NCBI RefSeq assembly: GCF_028583425.1
Contig: NC_072791.1
Span: 35,595,368-35,659,367 of the forward strand
Source: Eublepharis macularius
Lineage: Eukaryota > Chordata > Lepidosauria > Squamata > Eublepharidae
Direction of reading: 5' to 3'
DNA: 64,000 bases
The notes below the pieces were generated by a model. It was not told the origin of the DNA and did no database searches. It worked only from the letters and a program-made list of their open reading frames with translations. The stretch's first letter is position 1; each line of letters starts with the position of its first letter. Made by a program: the position numbers and the translations under genes. Shown here piece by piece: positions 55,683 through 64,000 of this stretch.

Positions 55683-58600
55683 TCAGTAGTTCTCAAACTG
55701 CCACAGTTTTCCTCCCACCTCCCATTTCTTCTCCAGGTATTGTTTCAGCTTCTCCCAGTCTGTGTTGAACTGCCCTGAGTCCAGATCTCTCAGTTTTCTT
55801 GTCATCTTGTCCATTTCAGCCATTTGTAAGTCCATTTGTAATTTGTAAGTCCAATCTTCAATAGTTGGCACTTCTTGTACTTTCCATTTTTGCGCATACA
55901 AAAGTCTAGCTGCTGCTGTCATATAAAATATCAACGTCCTGTGTTGGGCTGGAATTCCCTCCATTCCCAAGTTCAGTAGCAGGAGTTCTGGGTTCTTATT
56001 AATTTGAAATTGTAAAATTTCACTCATTTCTCTTATTATTTCCCCCCAGTACTGCCTGGCTACCTCACACGACCACCACATATGATAGAGGGAGCCCTCA
56101 TGCTTCTTACATTTCCAGCATTTATTAGAAGTATTCAAATTCCCTAGCGCAATCTTCTTTGGTGTCATGTACCAACGATAGATCATTTTGTAAATGTTCT
56201 CTTTGATATTAATACATGTCGTTGTCTTCATTGTAGTTTTCCACAAGTATTCCCATGCCTCCATTGTTATTTCTTTATTAAAGTTTATAGCCCATTTCAC
56301 CATTTGTGTTTTAACTATCTCATCCTCGGTATACCACTTCAACAGTACTTGGTATACCTTGGATATTCTTTTCTTATCTTCTTTAAGAAGGGTCTGCTCT
56401 AGTTCCGAATTCTCTATTCGTATACCTCCCTTTACAGAGTCCGAATTATATAAGTCTCTGATCTGTCTATACTGGAACCAATCGTAGTTAGGTGATAGTT
56501 CCTCTTGTGTCTTTATTCTAAGTTTAGATGCTTCCGTTTTAGTTATTTCTTTATACGTTAAACATTGTTGTTCATTATCAACAGCTCTCGGGTCTATCAC
56601 CTCATATGGAACCACCCACAAAGGGGTTCCTTCTTGTAGATAAATTCTGTACTTCTTCCAGATTATGTATAGACTTCTCCGAACAAAGTGATGCAGGAAC
56701 ATCGAGTTGACCTTTACTTTGTCATGCCATAAATATGCGTGCCATCCAAATATTTTTTTATATCCCTCTAGGGCTAATAGTTTCTTGTTCTTTAATGTCA
56801 TCCATTCTTTCAATCAAACTAGGCAGATTGCATCATGATAAAGTCTCAGATTGGGCAGTTGCATTCCGCCTCTTTCCTTTGCATCTTGTAAAACTTTCAC
56901 TTTCACTCGAGGCTTCTTGCCTGCCCAAACAAAATCTGATATTTTCCTCTGCCATTTTTCAAATTGTTTGGAGTCTCTGATGATTGGTATTGTCTGTAGC
57001 AAAAACATTACTCTTGGTAACACATTCATCTTAACTGCTGCAATCCTGCCCAACCATGACAAATTCAATCTATTCCATTTAATCAAGTCTCTCTCTATCT
57101 GAGTCCATAGTTTTTCATAATTGTTTTTGAATAGATCTATGTTCTTTGCAGTTAATTCGACTCCCAAATATTTCACTTTACTTGTTACTTCACAATCCGT
57201 TGTTTCCATTAACAATTGTTGTTTCTGCTTAGTCATATTTTTGCATAATATCTTTGACTTCTTTTTGTTAATGAAGAAACCTGCCAAGTCTCCAAACTCC
57301 TTGATCTTATCTATCACTCTTGGCATGTTCTCCAATGGGTCCTCTACAATTAACATTATGTCATCCGCAAATGCTCTGACCTTGTATGAATAGTCCTTTA
57401 TTTTTATTCCACGAATTTCATCATCTTGACGTATTTGTATCATCAGAATCTCCAATACTAAAATGAACAACAATGGAGATAACGGGCAACCTTGTCTTGT
57501 TCCTTTACTTATCATCAATTTCTTGGTCAATTCATCATTCACCACGATTGCTGCAGTCTGGTCTCTATAAATTTCCTTAATTGCTCTGATGAATCTTTCT
57601 CCCAATTGTAGCTTTTCCATAGTGGCAAACATAAAGTCCCAGTTTAAATTGTCAAACGCTTTTTCAGCGTCTACAAAGAAGAAACCAACCTCTTTGTCAC
57701 AACGCTTGTCATAATATTCAATAGCATTAATCACTGTCCTTAAGTTGTCTCTTATTTGTCTGTCTGGCAAAAAGCCTGCTTGTTCCTCCTCTATGACTTC
57801 CGAGAGCCACCCCTTCAATCTCTCCGCCAATATCTTCGCAAAAATTTTATAGTCATTGTTGAGTAGCGATATAGGTCTATAATTTTTCACATTAGTCAGG
57901 TCTTGGCCCTCTTTTGGGATCAATGATATATTCGCTTCACTCCAAGTTTCTGGAATCCTTTGATCCCTTAAAACCCCATTCATCACCTCTTTTAGGAATG
58001 GTGCCAGTTCATTAGCCATTGTCTTATAGAATTTAGCCGTAAGTCCATCTGGCCCTGGCGCCTTTCCTAGATTTGCAGATTGTATTGCCTTACTTATTTC
58101 CTCGTCAGTTACTTCACTATTCAACTTATTTCTCCAAGCTTCCGAGATTTCTGGAAGTTTGGTTTTCTCCAAATATGACGCTATTGATTCTTTGTTTACT
58201 TCATTTTTATTATACAGCTTAGCGTAAAATTTATAAAAGGCTCTACTAATGGTAGCCTGCTCCAAATACGTTTTGTTATCTTCGCAAATTTTATTTATTA
58301 TCTTCTTTTCCCTTTTCTTCTTCAATTGCCATGCCAGGTACTTCCCAGGTTTATTAGCACCCTCAAACGCTTTTTGATTCAGTCTTTTGAGATTCCACTC
58401 CAATTCTTTATTGCTCATTGCTGTTAGCTGTTCTTGAAGTATTTTAATTTCCTGGTATACCTTCTTTTTCCCTGGTCTCTTTTTTAGCTGTATTTCTTTG
58501 GCTTTTATTTTCTCCTCAATCTCTTGTCTTTTCTCCTCTTTCTTCTTTCTTGCTCTACCATTTAAGTCCATTAGTATGCCCCTTACAACCGCCTTGTAAG

Positions 58601-59450
58601 CATCCCAAACTTTATTGGTTGGTACTTCTTTATTCACGTTGTATTGTATAAAAAACTTTGTCTCTCTTCTCAGTATTTCCATATTCTCTCTTTCCTGTAA
58701 CAAGTCCTCATTTATTCTCCATGCTTTCCTTTTTCTCTTTTTTCCAAATTTCCACATAATTGGGTTGTGATCTGAGCCTACCATAGGCATTATTTCTACC
58801 TCCTTAGTCCATAATGCTAAGTCTTTTGAGGCCCAGATCATATCAATTCTTGATAGTGTAGAATGCCTTGCAGAATAAAAAGTAAACTGTCTGCTTTTAG
58901 GATATTCTCTCCTCCATACATCTTCAAGAGTCTCTTGTTGAATCAACTCAAAAAAAAGCTTTGGTAATAGTCCTCTTTTCTTTTGTGCCGTTGTAGTCTT
59001 TTTGTCTAGTTCCAAGTCTGTCACTCCATTGAAGTCTCCAGCAAGAATTATCTGGTCATATGCAAGATCGTCTAAATGCTTCCTTAAATCCTCAAAGAAG
59101 CTTTCTTTTGCACCGTTAGGTGCATAAAGTCCGACTACCAACACTCTCTTTAAATTCCAAATACATTCCACTGCTACAAATCTAGCTTCCACATCTCTCA
59201 TAACAAATTTTGGCTGTAGCTCCTCTTTTATGTACAACACCACTCCTCTTTTTTTCTTGTTGGAGGCCGCTACATATTCTTTGCCCAGTTTTCCAGATTT
59301 TAAATATTTTACATCCTGCTTTCTGATATGGGTCTCTTGCAAACAAACAATGTCACATTTTTGTTTTAGTAGCCAGTGAAAAGTATTTTTCCTCTTGGTT
59401 GTTGTGGGTTTTCCGGGCTGTATTGCCGTGGTCTTGGCATTGTAGTTCCT

Positions 59451-59485
59451 GACGTTTCGCCAGCAGCTGTGGCTGGCATCTTCAG
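59451..59485 (-). ncRNA. Hammerhead ribozyme core (left arm)
   Basis: The minus strand has CTGAAGA, the six-base stem, GAAAC and GTC. It lies on the sense strand of the host L1, so L1 transcripts would contain it. Confidence 0.72.
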
Positions 59486-59520
59486 AGGTGTAGCACCAAA
59501 AGTCTTTTGGTGCTACACCT

Positions 59521-59555
59521 CTGAAGATGCCAGCCACAGCTGCTGGCGAAACGTC
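59521..59555 (+). ncRNA. Hammerhead ribozyme core (right arm)
   Basis: The plus strand has the same unmutated core as the left arm, in the opposite direction. The two cores are complementary, so one RNA strand could instead form one long hairpin. Confidence 0.72.
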
Positions 59556-59710
59556 AGGAACTACAATGCCAAGACCACGGCAATACAGCCCGGAAAACCC
59601 ACAACAACCATCGTTCTCCGGCCGTGAAAGCCTTCGACAATACATATTTTTCCTCTTATTCGGTGAGTTTAGTCCATTTACATTCCAAGATAATACTTTA
59701 CACTCCATAC

Positions 59711-60505
59711 TCATGATCTTGTTGGTAAGTCTTTTTCATTGTCCTTAATAAATCGCTCCATCTCTCTCTCAGATCTGATGCGTTTTTTGGCCCCTCCAAA
59801 CTCAAAGGACACTCCTTCCGGTAACTCCCATCTGTACCTGATTTTCATGTCCTTCAAAATCTGAATTAGCACTTTATATTTTTTCCGGTCCAGTAACACT
59901 GATCTGGGCAGTTCCTTCATTATAATAATCGTCTTGCCATCAATCTCCAATGGATCTTGAAACTGTTTTGTCACAATCCTCTCTTTCATATTTCGTGTTG
60001 TAAACTGCACAATCACATCTCTTGGTAGTTTCCTCTGGGTTGCTATTCTCGAATTCACACGGTATGCCACATCTAGGATAGCCACAACTTCCTCCTCCTC
60101 CTTCCCCAGGTACTCAGCCAACACCTCAGTCATCTGTTCTTGCGCTGACTTTCCTTCCACTTCTGGCAAGCCACGAAAGCGTAGCTGCTTCTCCATATGT
60201 TTAGTTTCTGCAACTGACATTCTCCCCTTCACCAATCTCATCTCTGTTTGTTGCGCGTCTGCTAAATTCTCCATCGCGTCTTCTACTGTTTTAACTCTCT
60301 GCTGCGTTCCTTGTAATTCACTTCGTATTGTTTCCATACCTTTTTTCACTTCTGACAGCTCCGATTTTACTGTCTGTGTAACCTCTTTAACCTCTTTTAT
60401 CAGCTCCAATTTCGTGTCTTTAAGTTCTTTAATCATATCTAAAAGTTTTTTGTCCAGGTTTTTATCCAGGTTTTCTATTGCCGATTGCCACTCTTTTTTT
60501 GACAT
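59711..60505 (-). CDS. L1 ORF1 RNA-binding protein
   Basis: This intact 264-codon frame is expected to coat L1 RNA as trimers and act as a nucleic acid chaperone. Residues about 8-95 are heptad-rich (LDKNLDKKLLDMIKELKDTK onward), consistent with a coiled coil. An RRM-like middle contains QLRFRGLPEVEG (about 109-120) and DVIVQFTTRNMKE. The C-terminal domain holds KDMKIRYRWELPEGVSFEFG. The stop overlaps the ORF2 start as ATGA (59714-59711), which suggests termination-reinitiation. No disabling mutation is seen. Confidence 0.93.
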   Translation of the reverse strand: MSKKEWQSAIENLDKNLDKKLLDMIKELKDTKLELIKEVKEVTQTVKSELSEVKKGMETIRSELQGTQQRVKTVEDAMENLADAQQTEMRLVKGRMSVAETKHMEKQLRFRGLPEVEGKSAQEQMTEVLAEYLGKEEEEVVAILDVAYRVNSRIATQRKLPRDVIVQFTTRNMKERIVTKQFQDPLEIDGKTIIIMKELPRSVLLDRKKYKVLIQILKDMKIRYRWELPEGVSFEFGGAKKRIRSEREMERFIKDNEKDLPTRS

Positions 60506-61420
60506 CGTGGGGCTTGCTTTAGCTCGCTCCCACGAATCCGCTCTCTTCCTTAACTCCGTGGCGTAAAATTTAACGTTTTTCTATTTTAAATGTCCCGGTC
60601 TTCTTATAGAAATTAAATTTTAAAGAGTCCAAAATGTCGGGCGTCTTTTCTCTATGGTTTCTCTATGATTTTGTAATCCAAGATGGCCTACTTCCTCTTC
60701 CGCTGAAGCCGCGACCCTTCCCCTTTCAAAAATGGCGATTCCCTACTTCCTGCCCTCCAGCAAGGGCCGCTTCTCTCCAGCCACTCTATTGTTATTACGC
60801 ACTTCCTGTCTCCCGTCTTCCCACAGCAGATCTCGCGATGGTGTCTTTTTCTCACAGCTCCAAAGCCACAGGTATTCAAAACAATAGTCCCATTTCTTTA
60901 ATAACTTCTTTAAACTTAGTCTCTTTTTAAATTCAATTCCTGCCGAGTCTTCCCCTCCTTTTCGCTAGTCTGTTGCAGTTTAAAAATCTACTTTTTTTCC
61001 TCTCTGTTTTTATCAATCTGTCCCGTCTCAGAAGATAATGATCTTTACCTTCTCTTCACTTTTCTCGGGTTGTAATCGCTGTTTCGATTTTAAGTTCTCC
61101 TCTCAGCTTCTTCCCCCAATCGATGCTTGGGTATGTAGGTCTTATGCCAGCCGAATTGGCCCCAGAACTGCCGCAGAGATTATAGCCGACCCGTCGCAAG
61201 GTGGGACCTCAAGGATCGGGAGGGGACCCGTTGTGTAGAGCCCCCCCTCGTCCGAGATCTAGCTCACCCTAGGGTCTTGAGCGTTCTTTGCCTGCTCCCC
61301 GCCTGAGAGCAGTCGGCCGCGGGCTATTTTCACCCCGCCGGCCGGTTAAAACGGCAGTCCGGTCAGCTCCGCAAGTGGAGCTGCGTTAGACCTCCATGGA
61401 TCCCAAACAGGAAGTCCTCC
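60506..61420 (-). promoter_or_regulatory. L1 5' untranslated region, likely internal promoter
   Basis: About 915 bp lie between the target duplication and ORF1. The outer 250 bp (61170-61420) are CpG-rich and begin ggaggacttcctgtttggg on the minus strand. The inner part is T-rich in plus view. By analogy with other L1 families it should hold an RNA polymerase II internal promoter. No specific factor site can be assigned. Confidence 0.6.
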
Positions 61421-61511
61421 GTATGTATGTTTTTAATCTGTTAGCCATCTTGGTGGCTGTCATGAGGACAGAAAGGGTATACATTCTGTAAATAAAATAA
61501 ATATATAAATA

Positions 61512-61780
61512 AACAATACTTTAATAATAATAATAACATTTGATTTATATACCGCCCTTCAGGACAACGTAATGCCTACTCAGAGTGGTTTACAAAGTAT
61601 GCCATTATTATCCTCACAACAAAACACCTTGTGAGGTAGGTGGGCCTGAGAGAGCTCCAGAGAACTGTAACTAGCCCAAGGTCACCAAGCTGGCTTCAAG
61701 TGGAGGAATGGGGAATCAAACCCAGCTCTCCAGATTAGAGTCCCACACTCTTAACCACTACACCAAACTGGCTTTCTACA
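61512..61780 (-). repeat. tRNA-derived SINE, full length
   Basis: On the minus strand the tRNA-like head gccagtttggtgtagtggtt and gggtttgattcccc leads into ccaagctggcttcaag (plus view) and the body. It ends gggcggtatataaatc before an (AAT)n tail at 61525-61540. The tail resembles the L2-like LINE end (gggcggaatataaat), suggesting which LINE mobilised it. An 18-bp tandem duplication near the head (tacaccaaactggctttc) is present. Confidence 0.82.
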
Positions 61781-62214
61781 CCAAATTGGCTTTCTCTTTG
61801 CTGTTTGTTTTAGACATGTTAACATGACTGTTCCTATCTATAAAGTTATGTATGTTTGAAATGAAGGCAGAGATTGGAGCAATGGCTATTGATGTTGCTA
61901 AGACTCTGATGCCTACTTAAAGCATGGAAGAAGGGGTGCTATCCCGTTATGCAGATATTATGGGGAAAGGGAACTTTTCCAGAAAAAAAGATACAGGTTC
62001 TCCAAATCTCGTCTGTTATCTTCCTAGTGTTTCACCTTTCAGAGAAGATGCTTTTCCTGACAGCACTGACCAAGCAACTCAGAAGAAGGCAGACAAATAT
62101 AGCTGTCCTGTGAAATCTCACCTGAGCTCAGTTCCCACAATTGTAAGGCTGCCAGTTCTGGAAATAGGGAATTGTATTACCTGCATAGCATGGAGCTTTT
62201 AGAGTGGTACTATT
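61781..62214. other. Unrecognised sequence
   Basis: I see no supported feature. Confidence 0.4.
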
Positions 62215-62335
62215 GGAAACCTGATGCTGACCGAATTTGTGTTGCATTTTACTGGGTTTTACTGTGCTGTTAGCCACCTTGGGAACTTTTTTAGTTGAAA
62301 GGTTGTCTATAAATTAAATAATAATACTTTTTGAA
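62215..62335 (+). mobile_element. L2/CR1-group LINE tail fragment
   Basis: The segment gttagccaccttgggaac, then gtctataaattaaataataa, has the form of the LINE 3' ends seen at 61440 and, in reverse, at 44081. Confidence 0.4.
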
Positions 62336-64000
62336 AAATACTGGGGTAGAGACCAGACCAGGAGCTTAGATCCTATTGAAAATCTCCACAAAACATATAT
62401 TTTGGACAGAAGAGACTCTAAGAAACAAAATAGAGGTGGAGTTGGTGGTCTGTGTGGGAGGGGGAATCAGAAAAGTCGCCCCCCTTATGCCAGTGGAAAT
62501 GATTGGCAGGATCCAGCCAAAGGGAGGAGTTCAGCAACTGGAACCAAAGAAGATGCACAGTACTGAGCTTATAAGCAAGGCCTATTTATTTTATTTCTAT
62601 ACAGTACTTAGTGCGCTTTTGGTGCATTTATAAATAATGATGAGGAGATACCTTTTCTTAAAAAAAATAACTTGAGATCTTGACCTAAAGACCAAAGTCC
62701 ACTTGATGCTCTCACCTGGTGTAACTTTTCTACTTACTTTCCCCCCCTCATCTGCAAAAGGAAGCTGACGACTTACCGGCAAGCTGGGTTGGCACCGGGT
62801 GCAGGACGAAGTGGAGGCAGGATTAGTTGGAGGAGGAGGAGCGTCCATCCTGCACTGGCCCAGCCGCATGGTCAGCGCCATTATACCTGAGCATCCGCAG
62901 GAGCAGCTGGTCACCCTCCGGCCCTCCACTGATTAAGGACTATTGGGGGGCACTGTCACAACTTTATGGGTTGCCGGTTTTTGAAGCATTGGGCCAGATC
63001 CCAACAAGGTGAGTGGGCCTTCAGGACTGCTCACCCCGACGGATCTGGAGGCAAGGGTTGCCAGGCAGGGCCGGCTATGGAAGAACGTGTGCCAAGGTGC
63101 CACTGGGAGAGCTGGCGGGTGATGCATCGGTCGGCAGCCAGGCCTCTGATGCCAACAGGGATTTGTGCCCAGATGCCAGGCCAATACTCCATCCAGCTGT
63201 AATCAATAAAGCTGTGGCCATTTCTAACCCAAACAAGTGTCTGGTGTAATTCATTAGCTGCAACACAGTCTGACATAGCACATAGGTGAAAAAATGCAAC
63301 CATGGAAGTTACAACCTGCAGCACTAGAGCAGCAGAGCAGCAAAAGCATATTTTTATGGTGCTTTCCCTGCTGAAAATAAGTAAAATATGAGTACCTATA
63401 TCTTTTCCTCTGCTGGGGGGAATAGCATCTTGGGAAGGGGTTAAGAAGACTCTCTGCCATGCTACAGAATTTATCCCCCATTACTGAATATTGTAAAAAA
63501 AGAAAACATCAAAGAAAAATTGCACACAGTTGAGCATCACATGTAGTTTAGTTCTTAAGAAGCAGATGATTGACGGCTAGGGTTGCAGACACTGACCCGA
63601 AGGAGCCCCTTATGCCTTCAAGAGTTGATTGGCAGGGCAGAGCATCATGCTTCAGATCAAAAGGTAGCAATTCTACTGATGCGGAGATGTGCCATGAATA
63701 TAAAAGAATTACAAATGTTGTGCAGAAAGTGCACAGGAATCTATTACTTATTATTTACATGTTTCCAAAGTAATAAACTTTGAGAGGAGATTAAGGGCTG
63801 CTGTTGAATTAGATTGTTTTGCTAGATTGTGCCACTTCACAATATGGGCAGGTCATCTCATGCCAATGATCTCTCATGTTGAAAACATCATCACCACAAA
63901 GAGAAAATCGCAGTGCAATCTTGTGGGCTGCTGAGGCAGAGGTGCCCAGCCACTGATGCAACAGTGGCACCACTGGTACATTCCTTAAAGGAAACCACAA
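62336..64000. other. Unrecognised sequence to window end
   Basis: Several overlapping frames exist between 62600 and 63320 on both strands, but none shows a domain or plausible splice structure. I can name nothing here. Confidence 0.4.

Larger units (their letters stand above)
59397..59644. mobile_element. Fold-back Penelope-like element inside L1 ORF2
   Basis: The target duplication tatttttcctctt occurs at 59384-59396 and 59645-59657. Two terminal repeats face each other, meeting at caccaaaag/cttttggtg near 59500-59515. The left arm starts ggttgttgtgggttttccgg. The right arm ends gccttcgacaatacat and so carries the 36-base extension. Both hammerhead cores are unmutated. It contains no coding capacity of its own, but it is open in the L1 ORF2 frame. 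Confidence 0.93.
55683..59714 (-). pseudogene. L1 ORF2: endonuclease and reverse transcriptase, with stop and PLE insert
   Basis: ORF2 nicks target DNA and copies the L1 RNA at the nick. Numbered on this frame with its insert: endonuclease from SWNVNGLNS (9-17) to LAGDFNG (224-230) and SDHN (314-317); RT with YRPISLLNNDYK (612-623), VDAEKAFD (681-688), GTRQGCPLSP (738-747) and AFADD (781-785). A C-terminal CWKCKKHEG cluster follows near 56110. Residues 24-110 are encoded by a fold-back PLE plus its 13-bp duplication (261 bp, 87 codons), which keeps frame. A TGA at 56814-56816 replaces the TGG seen in the 42464 copy (ICLVW). Without the insert the protein would be about 1256 residues. Confidence 0.94.
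55022..61420 (-). mobile_element. Full-length L1 LINE
   Basis: A 19-bp target duplication gtatgtatgtttttaatct occurs at 55003-55021 and 61421-61439. The minus strand holds a 5' untranslated region of about 915 bp, ORF1, ORF2, a 3' untranslated region and poly(A). Without the 261 bp added by a fold-back PLE, the element is about 6.1 kb. It carries one nonsense codon in ORF2 and the PLE. Otherwise the frames are open, so it is a young copy that was recently inactivated. Confidence 0.96.
53690..61505 (+). mobile_element. Old L2-like LINE holding later insertions
   Basis: The pieces are 53690-54246, 54679-54726, 54923-55020 and 61440-61505. A degraded frame from 53774 reads LDYCNVLCVGLPLKCVQK and LVQNAATRVI, aligning with DYCNALYAGLP and LVQNAAARVI of the 44081 copy. 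The final piece (gttagccatcttggtggctg, then aaataaaataaata) is a LINE tail. Insertions, in apparent order of youth, are the hAT at 54247, the 5S SINE at 54727 and the L1 at 55022. Confidence 0.6.

Noticed and set aside
59376-59748. Plus-strand frames across the fold-back PLE as separate genes
   Set aside because: They are antisense or mirrored readings of the terminal repeat. The same peptide text appears at every copy and on both strands.
62597-63324. Overlapping frames that might be exons
   Set aside because: They overlap in both directions, lack domains and have no convincing splice-site pairing.
1-64000. CRISPR arrays, bacterial operons or ribosome-binding sites
   Set aside because: There are no regularly spaced repeats. 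The element content and SINE/LINE composition are those of a vertebrate nuclear genome.

Overview
This window looks like repeat-dense, gene-free nuclear DNA from a squamate reptile (lizard or snake). The assignment is inferred from the mix of mobile elements: a BovB/RTE LINE 3' end, a vertebrate L1 family with recent copies, CR1 and L2-like LINEs, tRNA-derived and 5S-rRNA-derived SINEs whose tails resemble LINE 3' ends, hAT and Harbinger-like MITEs, and Penelope-like elements (PLEs) carrying hammerhead-ribozyme cores. I found no convincing host exon, tRNA gene, rRNA gene or CRISPR array. All long open frames belong to retroelements.

Layout. 1-8 kb: decayed L2-like and CR1-like pieces, a long-armed MITE and small fold-back PLE relics. 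8.0-9.9 kb: a hAT-like element split by a 5'-truncated L1. 10.8-11.9 kb: a large inverted LTR-like structure between GTTAC repeats. 13.3-17.6 kb: a 5S SINE, an interrupted CR1, and two hAT elements with clean 8-bp target duplications, one nested inside an older MITE. 19.7-25.4 kb: SINEs, L2-like pieces, an L1 3' end, a fold-back PLE and a CR1 reverse transcriptase relic. 27.4-32.1 kb: a solo-LTR candidate, SINEs, a MITE, the BovB 3' end and an L2-like copy split by a fold-back PLE. 33.8-39.7 kb: another fold-back PLE, several MITEs including a very CpG-dense palindrome, and a possible Gypsy-like LTR. 40.9-46.2 kb: an L1 with a 5' inversion (twin priming) that later received an L2-like insertion. 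46.3-49.8 kb: a young PLE with an uninterrupted 862-codon reverse transcriptase plus GIY-YIG frame, joined head to head to a 5'-truncated inverted copy. 52.4-53.2 kb: a hAT element. 53.7-61.5 kb: a nested stack in which an old L2-like LINE holds a hAT, a 5S SINE and a full-length L1, and the L1 ORF2 holds a fold-back PLE that keeps the reading frame open. 61.5-64 kb: a SINE, an L2-like tail and unrecognised DNA.

How the parts relate. The L1 copies provide the usual target-primed reverse transcription machinery (ORF1 RNA-binding protein; ORF2 endonuclease and reverse transcriptase). BovB probably supplied machinery for the 5S SINEs, whose tails resemble its 3' end. The PLE encodes a reverse transcriptase and GIY-YIG nuclease, and its terminal repeats contain self-cleaving RNA motifs. 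Four insertions of this PLE family share one unusual design: two oppositely oriented terminal repeats, one arm about 36 bases longer than the other, inside 12-13 bp target duplications. That design, and the in-frame landing of one copy inside L1 ORF2, are the most interesting points in the window.

Limits. Family names come from motifs and remembered consensus features, not from searches. Boundaries with target duplications are good to about a base or two; others are approximate.
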